A stretch of DNA of 64,000 nucleotides from Sceloporus undulatus (taxonomy: Eukaryota > Chordata > Lepidosauria > Squamata > Phrynosomatidae), in contig NC_056527.1 in assembly GCF_019175285.1 (NCBI RefSeq), forward strand, positions 106,759,468 through 106,823,467. Reading direction: 5' to 3'. Under the pieces are notes generated by a model. That model saw nothing but the letters and a program-made list of their open reading frames with translations. It made no database searches and was not told the origin of the DNA. Of this stretch, positions 47,866-59,922 are shown in pieces (the stretch's first letter is position 1; each line of letters starts with the position of its first letter). Made by a program: the position numbers and the translations under genes.

Positions 47866-47995
47866 TGTGTGTGTGTGTGTGTGCCTTCAAGTGACTTAAG
47901 ATGATCCCATGAATTCCATAGGGTTTTCTCAGGCAAGGAATACTCAGAGGTGGTTTTGCTAGTTCCTTCCTCTGAAAAATAGCCTACAGCTACAG
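47866..47995 (-). mobile_element. Bov-B-tailed SINE fragment, minus orientation
   Basis: Contains tgtgccttcaagtgacttaag, ccatagggttttctcaggcaagg and gaggtggttttgctagttcc. This is the same tail and middle as the 5S-type SINE at 57.6 kb, reversed, with a (GT)n start. Confidence 0.7.
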
Positions 47996-47999
47996 CTTT

Positions 48000-50900
48000 T
48001 AAAAAAACTCTTTACACAAGATGCCAGGCAAGCTGGCTGCAGCAAAGGCAAATTAAAAAGAGAAATCTTAAAACAACATGGTTTGAGAGCAGCTGAAAAG
48101 AAATAAACAGAATAAAAGAAACATAAAGTGGCATAAAAGCCACTCTGCGGAGCCTGGAATCAAGCAGGTTATATGAAAAAGCCTCCATTTATTGCGTGTG
48201 TGTGTTTTAAGGCTGTAATTTCATGTCACAATTGACATTAAGGTAAGTGCCAGTGATTAATATGGACCAATGGAAAATTCTTCTAACAGTGCACAGATTT
48301 TGGAAAGTGAGAGGCGGCCTCTGTGTGTGTGTGTGTGTATGTGGTGGGGCTTTATTAAAGCTATCAACGTAATCGTTGTCTTTCCCTTCATCCCAATTTT
48401 TGGCAGGTTCTGGCAGCCTTCTAAAAACACTGGCTAAGGCAGCCACCAAAAAAGGTTAGAGAGTCCCAAGCATAATCCATCGTTGCCTTCATTGTGTACA
48501 GGAATACGATGAACTGGAACAGCTGCTCCAGTTTCCAGTACTGGAACAATATGAATAGTTCCTAAGAATTAGGATGTCTAGGGTTCCTAGAATGCACATT
48601 TTAAGATGAAGTAGAATGAGACGGCAGCACAACTTTCCTCCACTCTTTTCTTCAAGCAGAAAAGAGAGAGAGAGGGAGACTGAGAAGAAGAGGGATAGAA
48701 AGGTGGATGAATTATCCTACTTGATTGACAGCCTTCCCTGTCCAATCCCATGCTCCTGCATCCCACTCTTTTTTGCCCCTTCCTTTGCTGGATGCTCACT
48801 CTTTTTGTTAATGAAAGCTCTTCCTACTCAGCCTCTTCACTCCTTTGGGACTTGGAGCAGTTTGGAGGAGGGGGACACAGGTTTGAGTGAGGGGCTGTGG
48901 TTATCCATCAAGCACATTTCCTGCGCCAATCGGAACAGCTTTCTGCTTGCCAACCAGCCAATGGAATACTTCAAGCATCATGTCTAATTCATGTGTTGCC
49001 TTGCCTCTCCCAGAGTGGAATTCTATTTTTTAATAGAAAGTACCCACTTTTGAGGTGGGCATTTTTTTTCTATTAGGAAAAAAAAATAAGTATTTCCTTA
49101 CTGAAGGTGTGGAGGAACATCTGGAATTTCAAGCACTCCCCCTTAGAAAAAAGGAACAATAGCTTTTTGTCATTGCTGGACTGCAGCAAGAAAAATCAAC
49201 AGTAACAGAGGGAGTATTTTGTATGGGATTTTTGAAAAACGGATCAAGGTAAGCCTGATATTTGTGTAACATGGCATGAGACAGATTATGTGCCTCTAGG
49301 AACCAAAGCTGGGTGTGCCAGATGAGCCTAAAGTGGCTCAAGAAAGTGGAAGATGGCAAGTACTGCTATGTGGGGCAGAATAATGGATGGGGAAAAGATC
49401 TTTTAAATAATTTGGCTATGTGTGTATGTAATGTACCTGATTTATTAGATCATGCTTTCCAGTGCGCTCTGTATGTATGTACATGGACATGGGTGTGTGT
49501 TTCAAAATGTACACTTTTGCTTCAGAGGTTATTCTGGTTTGCACTACACAGACATAACCAAATCAGATTTCATGTCAAAAACTAATGGATACTTTGGGAT
49601 GTGGGAGAAAGGTTATCGATCTCTGGTGCAAAAAGGACTGACCAGTGTTGTGCAATACAGAGAGATCTTATTCTGGTGCAAGCTCAACCCAGTTTGAGTA
49701 TCAGGTGGAAGGGCTGTGTTGGAATTCAGATGAGATGTGGCATTGCTCTTGGGATGGCTTGAGAGGAAGGTGGTCCCTGATGTGTGTGTGAAAGAGAGAT
49801 GAGGCAATCATTATGCAATTGATTTTAATGGTGCATATAGTTTGGCTAGAATGTATGTATATATTTAAGTATGTGTGGCAATGCTTTGTGTCCCTTTCCA
49901 AATTCTTACAGATTTGCTTGAGTGTGTGTGAATGCATGTGCGTGCATCGTTGATTGCCTTTATACAACTGTTCTTTGATTCTGGGAGGTTGTCTGCTAGT
50001 CTGTTTATGTACTGGAAGCTTTTGTGCATTGCAATTTGATGTTCAGAACTGTGTGCTTTTGTTTCGTGTGTGTGTGAGAGAGACTGCTGCAGCTCTGGGC
50101 ATGTGACAGATCCTTTGTGTGTTTGTGCATATCAAATCACAGGTTGTGCATTACGTCTCTTTCAGCTTTGGGTATGTGGCGGCTTGTGTTGCGGGAGGGA
50201 GGCTGGGTTGTAAATACGTTACTTTATGTGACTGTATCTAAGTATGTTTTCCTTTTGGGACACATCCCTTTGATTGAAATTATGGACTGACAGCTTTTAA
50301 AAGATTGCTTCCTGTCACATTTACACATGAGGATTACTTGCTTCTTCCCCTCCTGGTCTTAATCTCTTTTACACACGCACAAATGCTGAATGAAGATGAT
50401 ATAAGCTGACTCTTCTGATATGTCACCGACTGGCAAAGCCGGCATAAATTAACCACAGTACTCCCCCACTCGCTCCCGCTGTCTCCTGGAGGGCTGCCGC
50501 ACTGCACTAATGCCTGGATTTTAACTGAGGAACAGATACAAAAAGAAACAGGTGCCAGGTGTGAGTTTGTGATGACAGGATAGGGGCACAACTGATCGCT
50601 GTGCTATTCTGCACCTACATGCCTCTGATGTCCTTAGTGTGTATGCATGTTTGAAAAGGGTTGGTTTTGTGTACACATGAGGGACACTTGGACAGGTATA
50701 CTAATAAGTCTGTGTTTGTATGTGACCAGAGATAGCAGTGAACATATATATGCAATTTGTGAACATGGGCTGGATTGCATAGAGACACAAAGCCAACACA
50801 CACACATTGCATAGGAAAGGAGCTTAGAGAGTCGTGGATGCGTGAAGTCCTTGCATGCACACAGAGTTAGACCAGCATGAGTGCATTTGTGTGTACCCTG

Positions 50901-52240
50901 ACATATGTCTATGTGGTTATTTTAATTTGAAATAGCCACATTTGAGGGTTTTCTGTCTCTGACATTATTTTTATTTGTTGTTGTTTTAGTATTCTGTTTA
51001 TTGTCATGTTTTGTTTGTTAATTTTTTTTAAAAAAAGTATGTCTGTGTGAGCAGCAACGTATGTGCACGAAAGGGCAGTAGTGTTTGTGTATGTGGGACA
51101 ACACGCAAGTTGAAACTCATGGAAGCAGCATCCTGCCTTCCAAATCTCCAGTGAAGCTGGTGTCACAGACAATATTTGAGGCCGAGGCTGTGCCCACTCA
51201 CAAGTGTCTGGTAGTGGAAACTTACACAGTGAGAGGAGGGATCTGTCACAGAAGAAGGTTATCTGGGGGCACTCCAGGTAGTCTGTGATGGACAGGTGTG
51301 GAAGAAGATGGAGCGATGGAGTGAAGGAAAGACGCGGGGCAGAGTCTAATAGGATGTGAGGGAGGCAATGCATAGCATGATTTTAAAAATCAATAAAATG
51401 AGAAAGATTTGAAAGAGAAGATGGATCTGGCTAACTACTTGGCAGAGAACAAAGAGTGGGGTGGTGGTGGTGAATACGTAGTGAGCTTAATAATGTGTCT
51501 TGCAATATTCCCTGTCTTCCAGAAGACCCACCTGGGCTTCCAAACAAGGTGCAAAAGGTAGGGTAGGTAAAGCTCCTGCCCCTCTCATCCTCTTTCTTGA
51601 GTCCCCCTGATGGGTTTTTTTGTTGGGGGGGGTTGCCTGGGGAAAGGCTGTGGTTGTGAAGGATGGCGGATGAGAGGAGAGAATGGACTCTGCAGTTTCC
51701 ATGGCAACGTTGCCATGGAAACAGCAAGGCTGCCTAGATTCTGTCAGATGAATGAGGACCAGTTATTGGGGAAAGAAGGGGAGAAAAGGGGTGATGGGGG
51801 GGGGAGAAGGAGTCATTTTGGCCTTGATGGACTGCCACATGCCTTCTATAAAATAGGTTTCCTCACCTTTAAATGGGATTATTTGTGGACCTTCTGAGAG
51901 AGAAGAGGACCATAGGAGGACTTGTGGGATTCCATGAGTTCTGATTTAGGATGCTGAGGTGGTGGTAGTAGTAGTAATAGTAATACCTAATGAGCTGGAG
52001 GATGCAATTATGAAATCTGGCATGCAAGACCTCATGACAGTGCCTTCTGAGTAACTTGGCTCACTTTTGAGACCATGCTTTTCTATATGAACTATGCTGA
52101 AAGGGGAAGCATGCAGAAGGAGGTTGGCAATAGTGGAAGCGCACAATCTGCACATGACAGCCCTTTTGGCAACAAGTACTGGTGAATCACATCATATTGC
52201 CAATATAATGCATAGCATTCTGGCTTGATTACTGATAAAC
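48000..52240. other. long repeat-poor block with TG-rich plus strand
   Basis: 4.2 kb almost free of recognisable transposons. From about 49.4 to 51.1 kb the plus strand is strewn with tgtgtgtg/atgtatgt words. It includes a GC-richer patch at 50.40-50.55 kb and the RFX palindrome at 51.7 kb. No gene seen. Confidence 0.45.
51695..51722. promoter_or_regulatory. perfect 28-bp palindrome made of two RFX X-box half-copies
   Basis: GTTTCCATGGCAAC is followed with no gap by its exact reverse complement GTTGCCATGGAAAC. Each 14-mer matches the RFX X-box pattern (GTNRCC-N-RGYAAC type) with one change. It lies in a repeat-poor region. RFX binding is inferred from the motif only. Confidence 0.6.
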
Positions 52241-52245
52241 ATTAT

Positions 52246-52246
<1 letters not shown>

Positions 52247-52290
<44 letters not shown>

Positions 52291-52291
52291 T
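52247..52291 (+). repeat. (ATC)n microsatellite
   Basis: About fifteen uninterrupted ATC units. Confidence 0.92.
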
Positions 52292-52885
52292 ATTTATTTA
52301 TAGAGTGCCATCACTGCACATGGTGCTTTACAAGATGTAATACTCATCCCATAGCAAACCTTCCTTCTCCACTCCCTGAAGTAATATGGTGAGCATGAGG
52401 GATATGATTGGGAAGTCAGCTCTTGTCAGATTCCTTTCATCAGATTCCTATATCATATCAGTCTCTCGTGGGCACAAGCATGTGGACAATCATCCGCTGC
52501 CTTGCAGTGACGATGCTTAGAACAGAGATTTGTGAGTAACTGTATATTCTTTCTGGCTGCATGTGTCAGCCTGCAAAGATCTCTGGGTAACTGATTGTTC
52601 TGACAATAAATGGCTTCACTTTCAGGGCCACGTTGAGAGTGATTTCTTGGAATTCCTTTTCATCATCTTTTGTACTTACTGTTTAAATGAATTGGTTTAA
52701 TCAGTAAATTGATCAAATTGAATCAGTAAATTAATCAAGTAGCCACCCATTTTAATAATTCTCCCCGTAAGTTATAAGCGCATTCATTTATTTCTTGAAG
52801 ATGTGTTCATTCTGGGTTTTGCTACAATAACCGAGAATGTAAAAGAGAATGCTAACGATACACTTTTATTCTACAAATGGACAGT

Positions 52886-53035
52886 GTGTGTGTGTGTCTG
52901 TGCCTTCAGATCGCCTGTCGACTTATGGCAACCTAATGAATTTCATGGAGTTTTCTTAGGCAAGGAATACTCAGAGGTGGTTTTGCCAGTTCCTTCCTCT
53001 GAAACACAGCCTACAGCATCTGGTATTTGTGGGTG
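52886..53035 (-). mobile_element. Bov-B-tailed SINE fragment, minus orientation
   Basis: Same layout as the copy at 47.87 kb: a (GT)n tract, gccttcagatcgcctgtcgacttatgg, ggaatactcagaggtggttttgcc, and cagcatctggtatttgtggg at the end. Head missing. Confidence 0.72.
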
Positions 53036-53039
53036 ATCT

Positions 53040-56000
53040 CCTTTGTTTATTAAATATTATTTATTTATTAGCAAAAGAATGTATAATTCAGTGTTCTGGC
53101 AACCAGGATTCCAAAAACATTGTGCAACAAAATCATAATATAAAAACAGAACCAAAACAAAACTTTATTTAGGAACAGAATATTCTAAAAACCAAATTTT
53201 TAAAGCCAAAGGAGAGACAAAATTATACAATTTGATTGTTGGCCAAAGGTCAGGAGGAATAGTGCCATCCTAATTCAAAGTTATCTTCTATTTCCTTCAA
53301 TATTTTAAAAAAAACAATGAACAATCATATTTTACAAATACAAATATGAATTTGAATGAATGGATTAAAGTTATGAATTGATTCAAAGGCAGATGATTCA
53401 TGAACTAAAAATGACTGCATCTTGAAAATGTATTGAACACTGTAGAGTAATTACTCATTTTGTGTCTATATGCCAAAGGTATAGTTAAAGCAGTACCTGA
53501 TTCATAATAGAAATGTTGGTACAAGATGCTGATGAGAAATTATGAACTGGCACTCTGGCATTCTGGATAATTTCATAGGCCATGATCAGAGACCATTAAG
53601 ACCATTAAGAGTGTTTTAGTATGTCATGGTACCACTGTATGTGATGAGTCCCAAAAGTAATGGAACTGGCAAATTATTTTCTACATATTTAACAGGACAA
53701 CTCTGTGTCTGTCTGCTGAGAAGTTAGTCCCGTTTAATTCAGTGAGGCCTACTCCCAGATAAGTGGGTATAAAATAGCAGACTAATTCATAGAGAGGAAT
53801 ATACCTTGCATCCAGGACAAGGCTATGGACCTTTCTCCATCTCATATAAACCATTCGGTCAAAGTAACTCCCTACTGTGTGCTTCTGGTACGTCACTGCA
53901 ACCCTTTTGATAATATAGCAAAATAGCTATCACAATACAGTTGGGATGTGTGTATTGAACTAAAATCTGATTCAGGTATGTTTGTATGGGATTAGCCATT
54001 ACTGATAGTCTTTCATGGTGTCAGTTTGCCAAACACAGATGGATGAGGATTACATTTTCTCTGTGTTGTCAAATAAATACCACAGATTTGAGAAATTTAC
54101 ACTGCTGTCAAAGAATCTGTATATACTAAACATTAATCTTACTTAACATTAAAATAGATAAGAAGTCTCTTAAAACCTTAGTCATCTTTTGTGCTCAATG
54201 CACATTTATGGGTGGACTAGGTTTACAGAGTGCATTAGAAAACATGAACGTAAAAACAGGAGTTAATAGTTACTCCAGATTCATTACATCCAAGGAGTTA
54301 TGATTCTGTGTACAGTAGGCTCTTGATATCCGCTGGGGTCTGGTTCCAGGACCCCTCATAGATATCAAAGTCTGTGGATGTTCATGTTCAAATCCCATTA
54401 AATACGATGGCATAGTAAAATGGTGCCCCTTATATAAAATAACAAAATCAAGGTTTGCTTTTAGGAATGTATATATTTTAAAAATATTTTCAAGCTGTGG
54501 ATGCTTGAATCCATGGATAAAAATATCTGTGGATACAGAGGGCTGACTGTACTTCTTTCCATCTAATCTAGGCCAGTGAATCTGCCTTATATTTCTAAAC
54601 CAACTCTGTGATCAACCTGGTTCTTTTGATCCAGCAATGAAAATGTATTTCTTATTATTTATTTGAGGCATTTATTGCTTGTCAAACACCAAGGTGCCCA
54701 AGATAATGCACAATTGATAAAAAACACTTTACGGATACTAAAGAAATAACTAAAAAAGCAATTAAAAACCATCCAAACAGTTTAAAAAGACATGACAGCA
54801 GAAACTCCTAATTTAAGGCAACACTGAATAGTCTTCACTGCTAGAAACCCAGAAGAGATGGAGCCTTGCTAGACTGAAAACTGGAGTGAGCTTCTGTACC
54901 TTTAATGGTTATGTAGAAGAGGAACTTTCAGCATATGTTGCTTGTTCCCTGACTCCATGACAAGCAACATCTGCTGAAATTCCCTTTTCTACACAACCCA
55001 TTAAAGTTACAAGAACCTTTTCCAGTATTAACTCTGACAACCCAGTTTGGGAGGAATTCCACAGTTTTAATGCTGCTGTAGAGAAAGCTGTGCCATACCC
55101 ACCAGCGTAGCCTCACAGGATGGTGGGATATATAACAGGGCCTCTGCTGATGATCTTAGATAATCTTAAATAATAATTTTAGATATCCCGTTAAACAAGA
55201 AAACATATCCAGAGGTAGCTGTGTTGGCCATATAGCAAAGTATACGGAGCTTCGAATGCTTGCAACATGTATATTAGCATTTTGGTTGGACCAATTAAGG
55301 TATCACTATCTTCTGTTAAGCAAGCCTTTCAAGAGTAATTGGCCTGCCTGCCTCCATATATCTTTGTTGCTCTTGGTTTAGATAGATCGATCATGTTGAT
55401 AACATGTCCTGGCTCTGCCTTGGAGACACTTTACAGATGACCAGCTGAGTAGTTTTTACAAACCTGAGTTAAACAACTCCCCAGTAATTCCCTTATATAT
55501 AAAAAAGGAAAAAGGAGGGGATGTTCCTTCTCTCTCTCTCTCTCACATTCTCGCTTAATTTCTCATTTGAATAACCGATTTTCAACCAGATGGAGAGGAA
55601 AAGATAGGCACCTGCTCCATGAAGGCAAAGGCACACAGTGATCTGCAGAAAGGCAGACACATGTTTCCACAGTCACACGCACAGAGAGAGAGAGAAAGAG
55701 AGAGTGCAGGCGAGGAAGGAAGGAAGTTAAGCAAAGATAATTTATCAGAATGGACAGAAAGTTGGTATAGAAACATGAGAAGAAATCTATGCCATTGGAA
55801 ACAACTCTGCATATCCACAAATTCATACAGAGAGAGCGAGAGAAAATCGATTACACATTCTTAAAAATACCTGCAGAGCCGTAGAGCATGATGATGCAAT
55901 ATGAATTCGCATTCCATACATACATATGCATAAAATGGCTAGAATCATTCACAGATATGCAAAATTATCCCCATCTCTTCCTCACATATGCACAGACTTT

Positions 56001-57180
56001 TATCCTCACAGGCACCAAACAGACTGTTATAAACACGAGTGCAACCTCCCCCCGCACAGTCTAGCTCAGGGAGCTTAGAAATCTTCAAGGCTGGCACCCC
56101 ATTGCAAAGAACAAAATGTAAATGTGTGTGTCTGTGTGAGCTGGATATTTAATTTATCCAGTATCCTAAATATTGTGTTTTAAGCACTGGTGATATGTGT
56201 GTATGAGAGAATCTTCAAGCTAAGGAGATGTTTTATGTAATAGCAATTGGCCCAGTGGTGGCAGAGAAGGGGCAAAGCAGTATAAAAGGGTCATAGCTAG
56301 GTGCAGGATTGTTAGACGCCTATTAGTGGGATCCCATAATTTGTGAGGAACAAATGTTCGTCAAGATGTACAATCTAAAATAATTCCTGAGATGCTTCTC
56401 TCTTTGGATGCCTATCCATCTTTATATATTTTATTTCCCGTCCTTGTACTCTTTCATAGTCCTTTGCACGGCACACTGACTTCTGGGACCTTGTGATCAC
56501 TTTCTTCATACTGAGTGGCCCAAAATGGAAGATGTATTGAAACTGCAATTCATTGGTTGCAAATTTATTCTGGGTTACAGAGCCCATCCTTTCTTGAGAT
56601 AGTATTCTAATTGGATATATGTATATTTTTTAGGCTAAAAGTAAGAGAACTTGCAGATTTGGCAATCTATTATCCAGTTATGTTGATGCATCTTTGGTCT
56701 CATGTACAACATGTGATACACTGTGTAACAGATTTTCTCAGCATCATCTTAGAAGTGCCATTCTCGTAAAGGGAGTGCCTCCGCTAAAAAAATTCTTGTT
56801 GTAACATTTAAGTATGCTTTCTGTCCTTCTTAAGAAGTACGGCCATAAACACATTTGTTTCTACTGATGATGTGTTATCATAACGATATTCCTACTCTGT
56901 AGGAGAAGAGCCATGTGGATTACCGTGGCTGAATGGTTGAGTACTTGCTTTTCATGAAGAAAGTCCCAGCACCTTCAGATAGCACCAAGAAAAAGACTCC
57001 TGTTTGGAGTCCCATTAAGCTACTGTCAATATACACTGTGTCAAATAGACTAATGGACTGACTTGGCATAACACAGCTTCGTATAATCCTAAATACAGTA
57101 CAGATTTAGAAAGTTGGTGTACATCAGGGCTGGAAAACAGCTAGCCTGTGGACATCAGGGGGTTCTGCCTGTTTTTGCAA
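53040..57180. other. AT-rich region, one Tigger-like MITE
   Basis: Apart from the element at 54.3 kb it is AT-rich and single-copy to the eye. No supported exon. Confidence 0.4.
54313..54549. mobile_element. Tc1/mariner (Tigger-like) MITE, TA flanks
   Basis: Ends cagtaggctcttgatatccg and tgtggatacagagggctgactg are inverted copies, flanked by TA on both sides. 237 bp and the better preserved of the pair. Confidence 0.8.
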
Positions 57181-57185
57181 ACTTT

Positions 57186-57419
57186 GGGCCTGAACAGACA
57201 GGCCAAAATAAAACTGCTTCAGGTCACTTTGGAGGTATGCTTTTAAAGGGCACGCACATCTTAAGAGGCCAAAAGCCGTGGCAAAGCTGCACTCTAGTCC
57301 TTAAGACTGGACCGTGGCTTTGGTGTGACTTCCGGCCTCTTAGGACGCATGCAGCATTTAAACAGCATTCCTCCAAAGTGACCTGAAGCAGCTTTATTTT
57401 TGCATCTCTGTTCAGGCCC
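57186..57419. mobile_element. fold-back MITE with TTT duplications
   Basis: Arms gggcctgaacagacaggcc and gcatctctgttcaggccc are inverted; both go on to ctgcttcaggtcactttggagg. TTT lies on both sides (57183-57185, 57420-57422). 234 bp. Confidence 0.82.
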
Positions 57420-57620
57420 TTTGATTCCTCCTGCTTCCTGTTCTTTGCCTAGTTTTGCTCCAGGAAAGAGGATCACGACTCCTAGAAATCTCAAGGAGTG
57501 ACAATTCTCTTCTAAAGCAAGATATAGGACTTTGGTTCAGTGTAAAAGCAACCAATCCTTTCTGATCTTGGAAGCTAACTATGGTCAGCCTCTTTTAAAG
57601 CTGCTTAAGTTAGTTGATGG

Positions 57621-57830
57621 CCCAGATCCCATCTGATTTTGGAATCTAAGGAAGGTCAAGCCTGGTTAGTACTTGGATGGGAGACTGCCAATGAATACTG
57701 GGTGTTATAGGCTATATTTCAGAAGAAGGAACTGGCAAAATCATATCTGAGTATTCTTTCTCTAAGAAAACTCTATGAAATTCATGGGGTCACCATAAGT
57801 CAACAGGCAACTTGAAGGGATGGATACGGA
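57621..57830 (+). mobile_element. 5S rRNA-derived SINE with Bov-B-like tail
   Basis: 57621-57716 matches the 3' two-thirds of vertebrate 5S rRNA (cccagatcccatctgattttgg, gcctggttagtacttggatgggagactgcc, gaatactgggtgttataggct). It is followed by a ctctgaggaagg-like middle and the tail ggggtcaccataagtcaacaggcaacttgaagg. A second partial 5S-like head sits at about 57553-57590. This fits the 5S-type SINEs reported from lizards; the promoter is worn, so it is a relic, not a 5S gene. Confidence 0.8.
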
Positions 57831-58810
57831 CTCACACATACACAGAGACCTTGTTTAGTCTCACTTCCAGCCAGAAATGAATGTCAGGTCTTTTCTAATT
57901 ATTAAAATTTGAAAATGTATTGCTCACCTCTGGTTATATGTGCCTGTTTGACTTCCTTCTATTGGATTATGAGGACAAAACATTTCAGAATCTGCACTGA
58001 ATGTAACAATCAAAAGAAAACAAAAAAGAACGTTTGCTTTGTTATTTAGAGGTGTCATTATTCTGATGTGCAAAGATGTTCAGGTTTAGGCTCGACTTTA
58101 AGTGTTCACATGTCTGTGAGCCCTACTGAATACAATGGATATATAGCTGAATAAATCTGTATTTCTGCTGTTGACTGATTACTTACTTGATTAATAGAAA
58201 TGTGATTTATTGAGAGGACGGTGAGAAACACATTTCTGAAGTAAATGCAGCAACAAGGCTGGTCTTGAAAAGTGTGCTCAGAGCTCACTTCTTGGACTAC
58301 AACTCTCCAGCTGACCTGGACAGGACTGGGGATTCTTGGACCTAGAGTCCAACACTCCTTTCCACACTTTTTTGGAGCTCTGACTGTCTCAAAGTTCTGC
58401 TGAACAGTCGGTACCATCCCTAGTAACAGAGATTCATAGTTTTCTTTAATTAAGGATGTAGCTTTGGTAAATTTAAATTTAAAAAAATTAAGTTGATGTT
58501 GAGTTTACATTTGATGGTGTGCGTTGTAACACAAGCCTGGGGCAAGCGGCACAGTTAGATTAATCCAATAAATATAAACAGCAGCAGTCCCTTGTGGGTG
58601 CTAAGATGCTCTATTGGTGGATGGGCAAAATAGCCACAGAACCACACTCTGGTTGGTTTCCAGGAGGAAATATTAGGTTTTATTTCACTCCTTATTCCTG
58701 CCCCTTCATATTCATGCTGGTAGGTAGCTGACAGGGCAGACAAATCCCCTTGAACCATGTCAGATCAGGTTGGTGTCTGTTCACAGGAGATGGAGCTGCA
58801 TTCTCCCATC

Positions 58811-58834
58811 ACACACACACACACACACACACAC
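58811..58834 (+). repeat. (CA)n microsatellite
   Basis: About twelve CA units in otherwise single-copy sequence. Confidence 0.9.
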
Positions 58835-59312
58835 AGAGTGCCTTCACAGCCCTGTTACCTTGATAAAGTCAGTATGCGGCCACATGTTCCAACCACACGG
58901 CAGTGTGTCACTGCCCTGGGGTAAGCTGCCTCTCGCTCTGTCAGGGAGGTGGACTGGGAGGCGAGCATCAGCTATGTAAAGAAGGCTCCAGGGCTCAACA
59001 GAGATGGAAAGATGTTCATTGCACAGAGCAAGGTTGTGAACGATAGTGAAGGAAGGGATGCGTCACCAGGTCTCTGGTCTGGGAGGTCTCTGGCCAGGGG
59101 CTATCATACAGTAGGGTGGGCATGGAGAGTTGGATCTTGCTCTTGGCGAGTGCCTAGAATTTATTTTATTCTTATTTTATTTTTATTTGACACCGTATTC
59201 CTCACAGCAGTAAAGCCTGGGTGCAACTCTGTAAGTTCAGACTGACATAGTAATAGCAAATTGAAGTTCTTTTTGGCCCTGTCTTCCTCAAAGCCCACTT
59301 TGAAAAGAAGGC

Positions 59313-59361
59313 CTATGGTATGCCATAAGTCGGAAATGATTTGAAGGTACACGGCAACAAC
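59313..59361 (+). mobile_element. Sauria-type SINE tail fragment
   Basis: Only the tail remains: gccataagtcggaaatgatttgaaggtacacggcaacaacaa. Confidence 0.6.
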
Positions 59362-59548
59362 AAATGGCACAAGCTGCTTTTTTGCTTTTAGATCTACAAA
59401 CCAATGGTGCGGCCAGCCCTGTGTAAAATACCGCATATAGTTTTAGTGACTCTGTCATGAAAAGAATAATCAAAGCTTTTTTAAAAAGGGTGCCAGCAAG
59501 GGGAACCATAATAACTGAGGGATTGGAGCCACTTTCCTTTGTGGAAAG

Positions 59549-59922
59549 GCATACCTTCCAACATTTAACAGATAAAAATTGGGGCATGTGTGGTTAAGCA
59601 CCATCAGAATGTGGTCAAAGTGGCACAAGTTATTAATGTAGAAGTCAAAAACTAGGAGAAGCTGCAGCAGTTTGCTTTTGCATGTGCTTACGTGGAAGGG
59701 AAAGATTTCACCCCACCTCTCTTCTCCCCTGCTGAGTTAACTGAGTACAAACTACTTCTGCACTTTAACCACTCAGTTTGCAATAACTGAAGTAGCCTAA
59801 GGAGAAAGAAGGAAGTGAGAAGAGGAGAGAGATGGGACATTTTAAAAGGAGCTAAAAAAGTGGGAGAGCAGAACATTTAATCAGGCTTGTCTTTGCCAAA
59901 TCAGAACAGTTGGCGGGTATAC
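59549..59922 (+). mobile_element. unassigned TIR element, family T, most complete copy
   Basis: Starts gcataccttccaacatttaacagataaaa and ends cagaacagttggcgggtatac; inverted ends of about 15 bp. 374 bp, no coding capacity. The superfamily is not clear to me because no clean target duplication is visible. Confidence 0.76.

Noticed and set aside
48616-48987. Plus-strand open frame of 123 codons with an Arg/Glu/Lys run
   Set aside because: The charged run comes from a simple agagag/gagaag tract; no domain and no transcript context.
50909-51373. Minus-strand open frame of 154 codons
   Set aside because: Low-complexity product of a TG/CA-rich, AT-rich stretch; no domain, no splice sites, no start context.
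52247-52291. Regular repeat that could suggest an array
   Set aside because: A plain (ATC)n microsatellite without spacers.
57621-57716. Possible 5S rRNA gene
   Set aside because: Diverged at many positions, lacks an intact 5' part and is joined to a SINE tail; it is a 5S-derived SINE.
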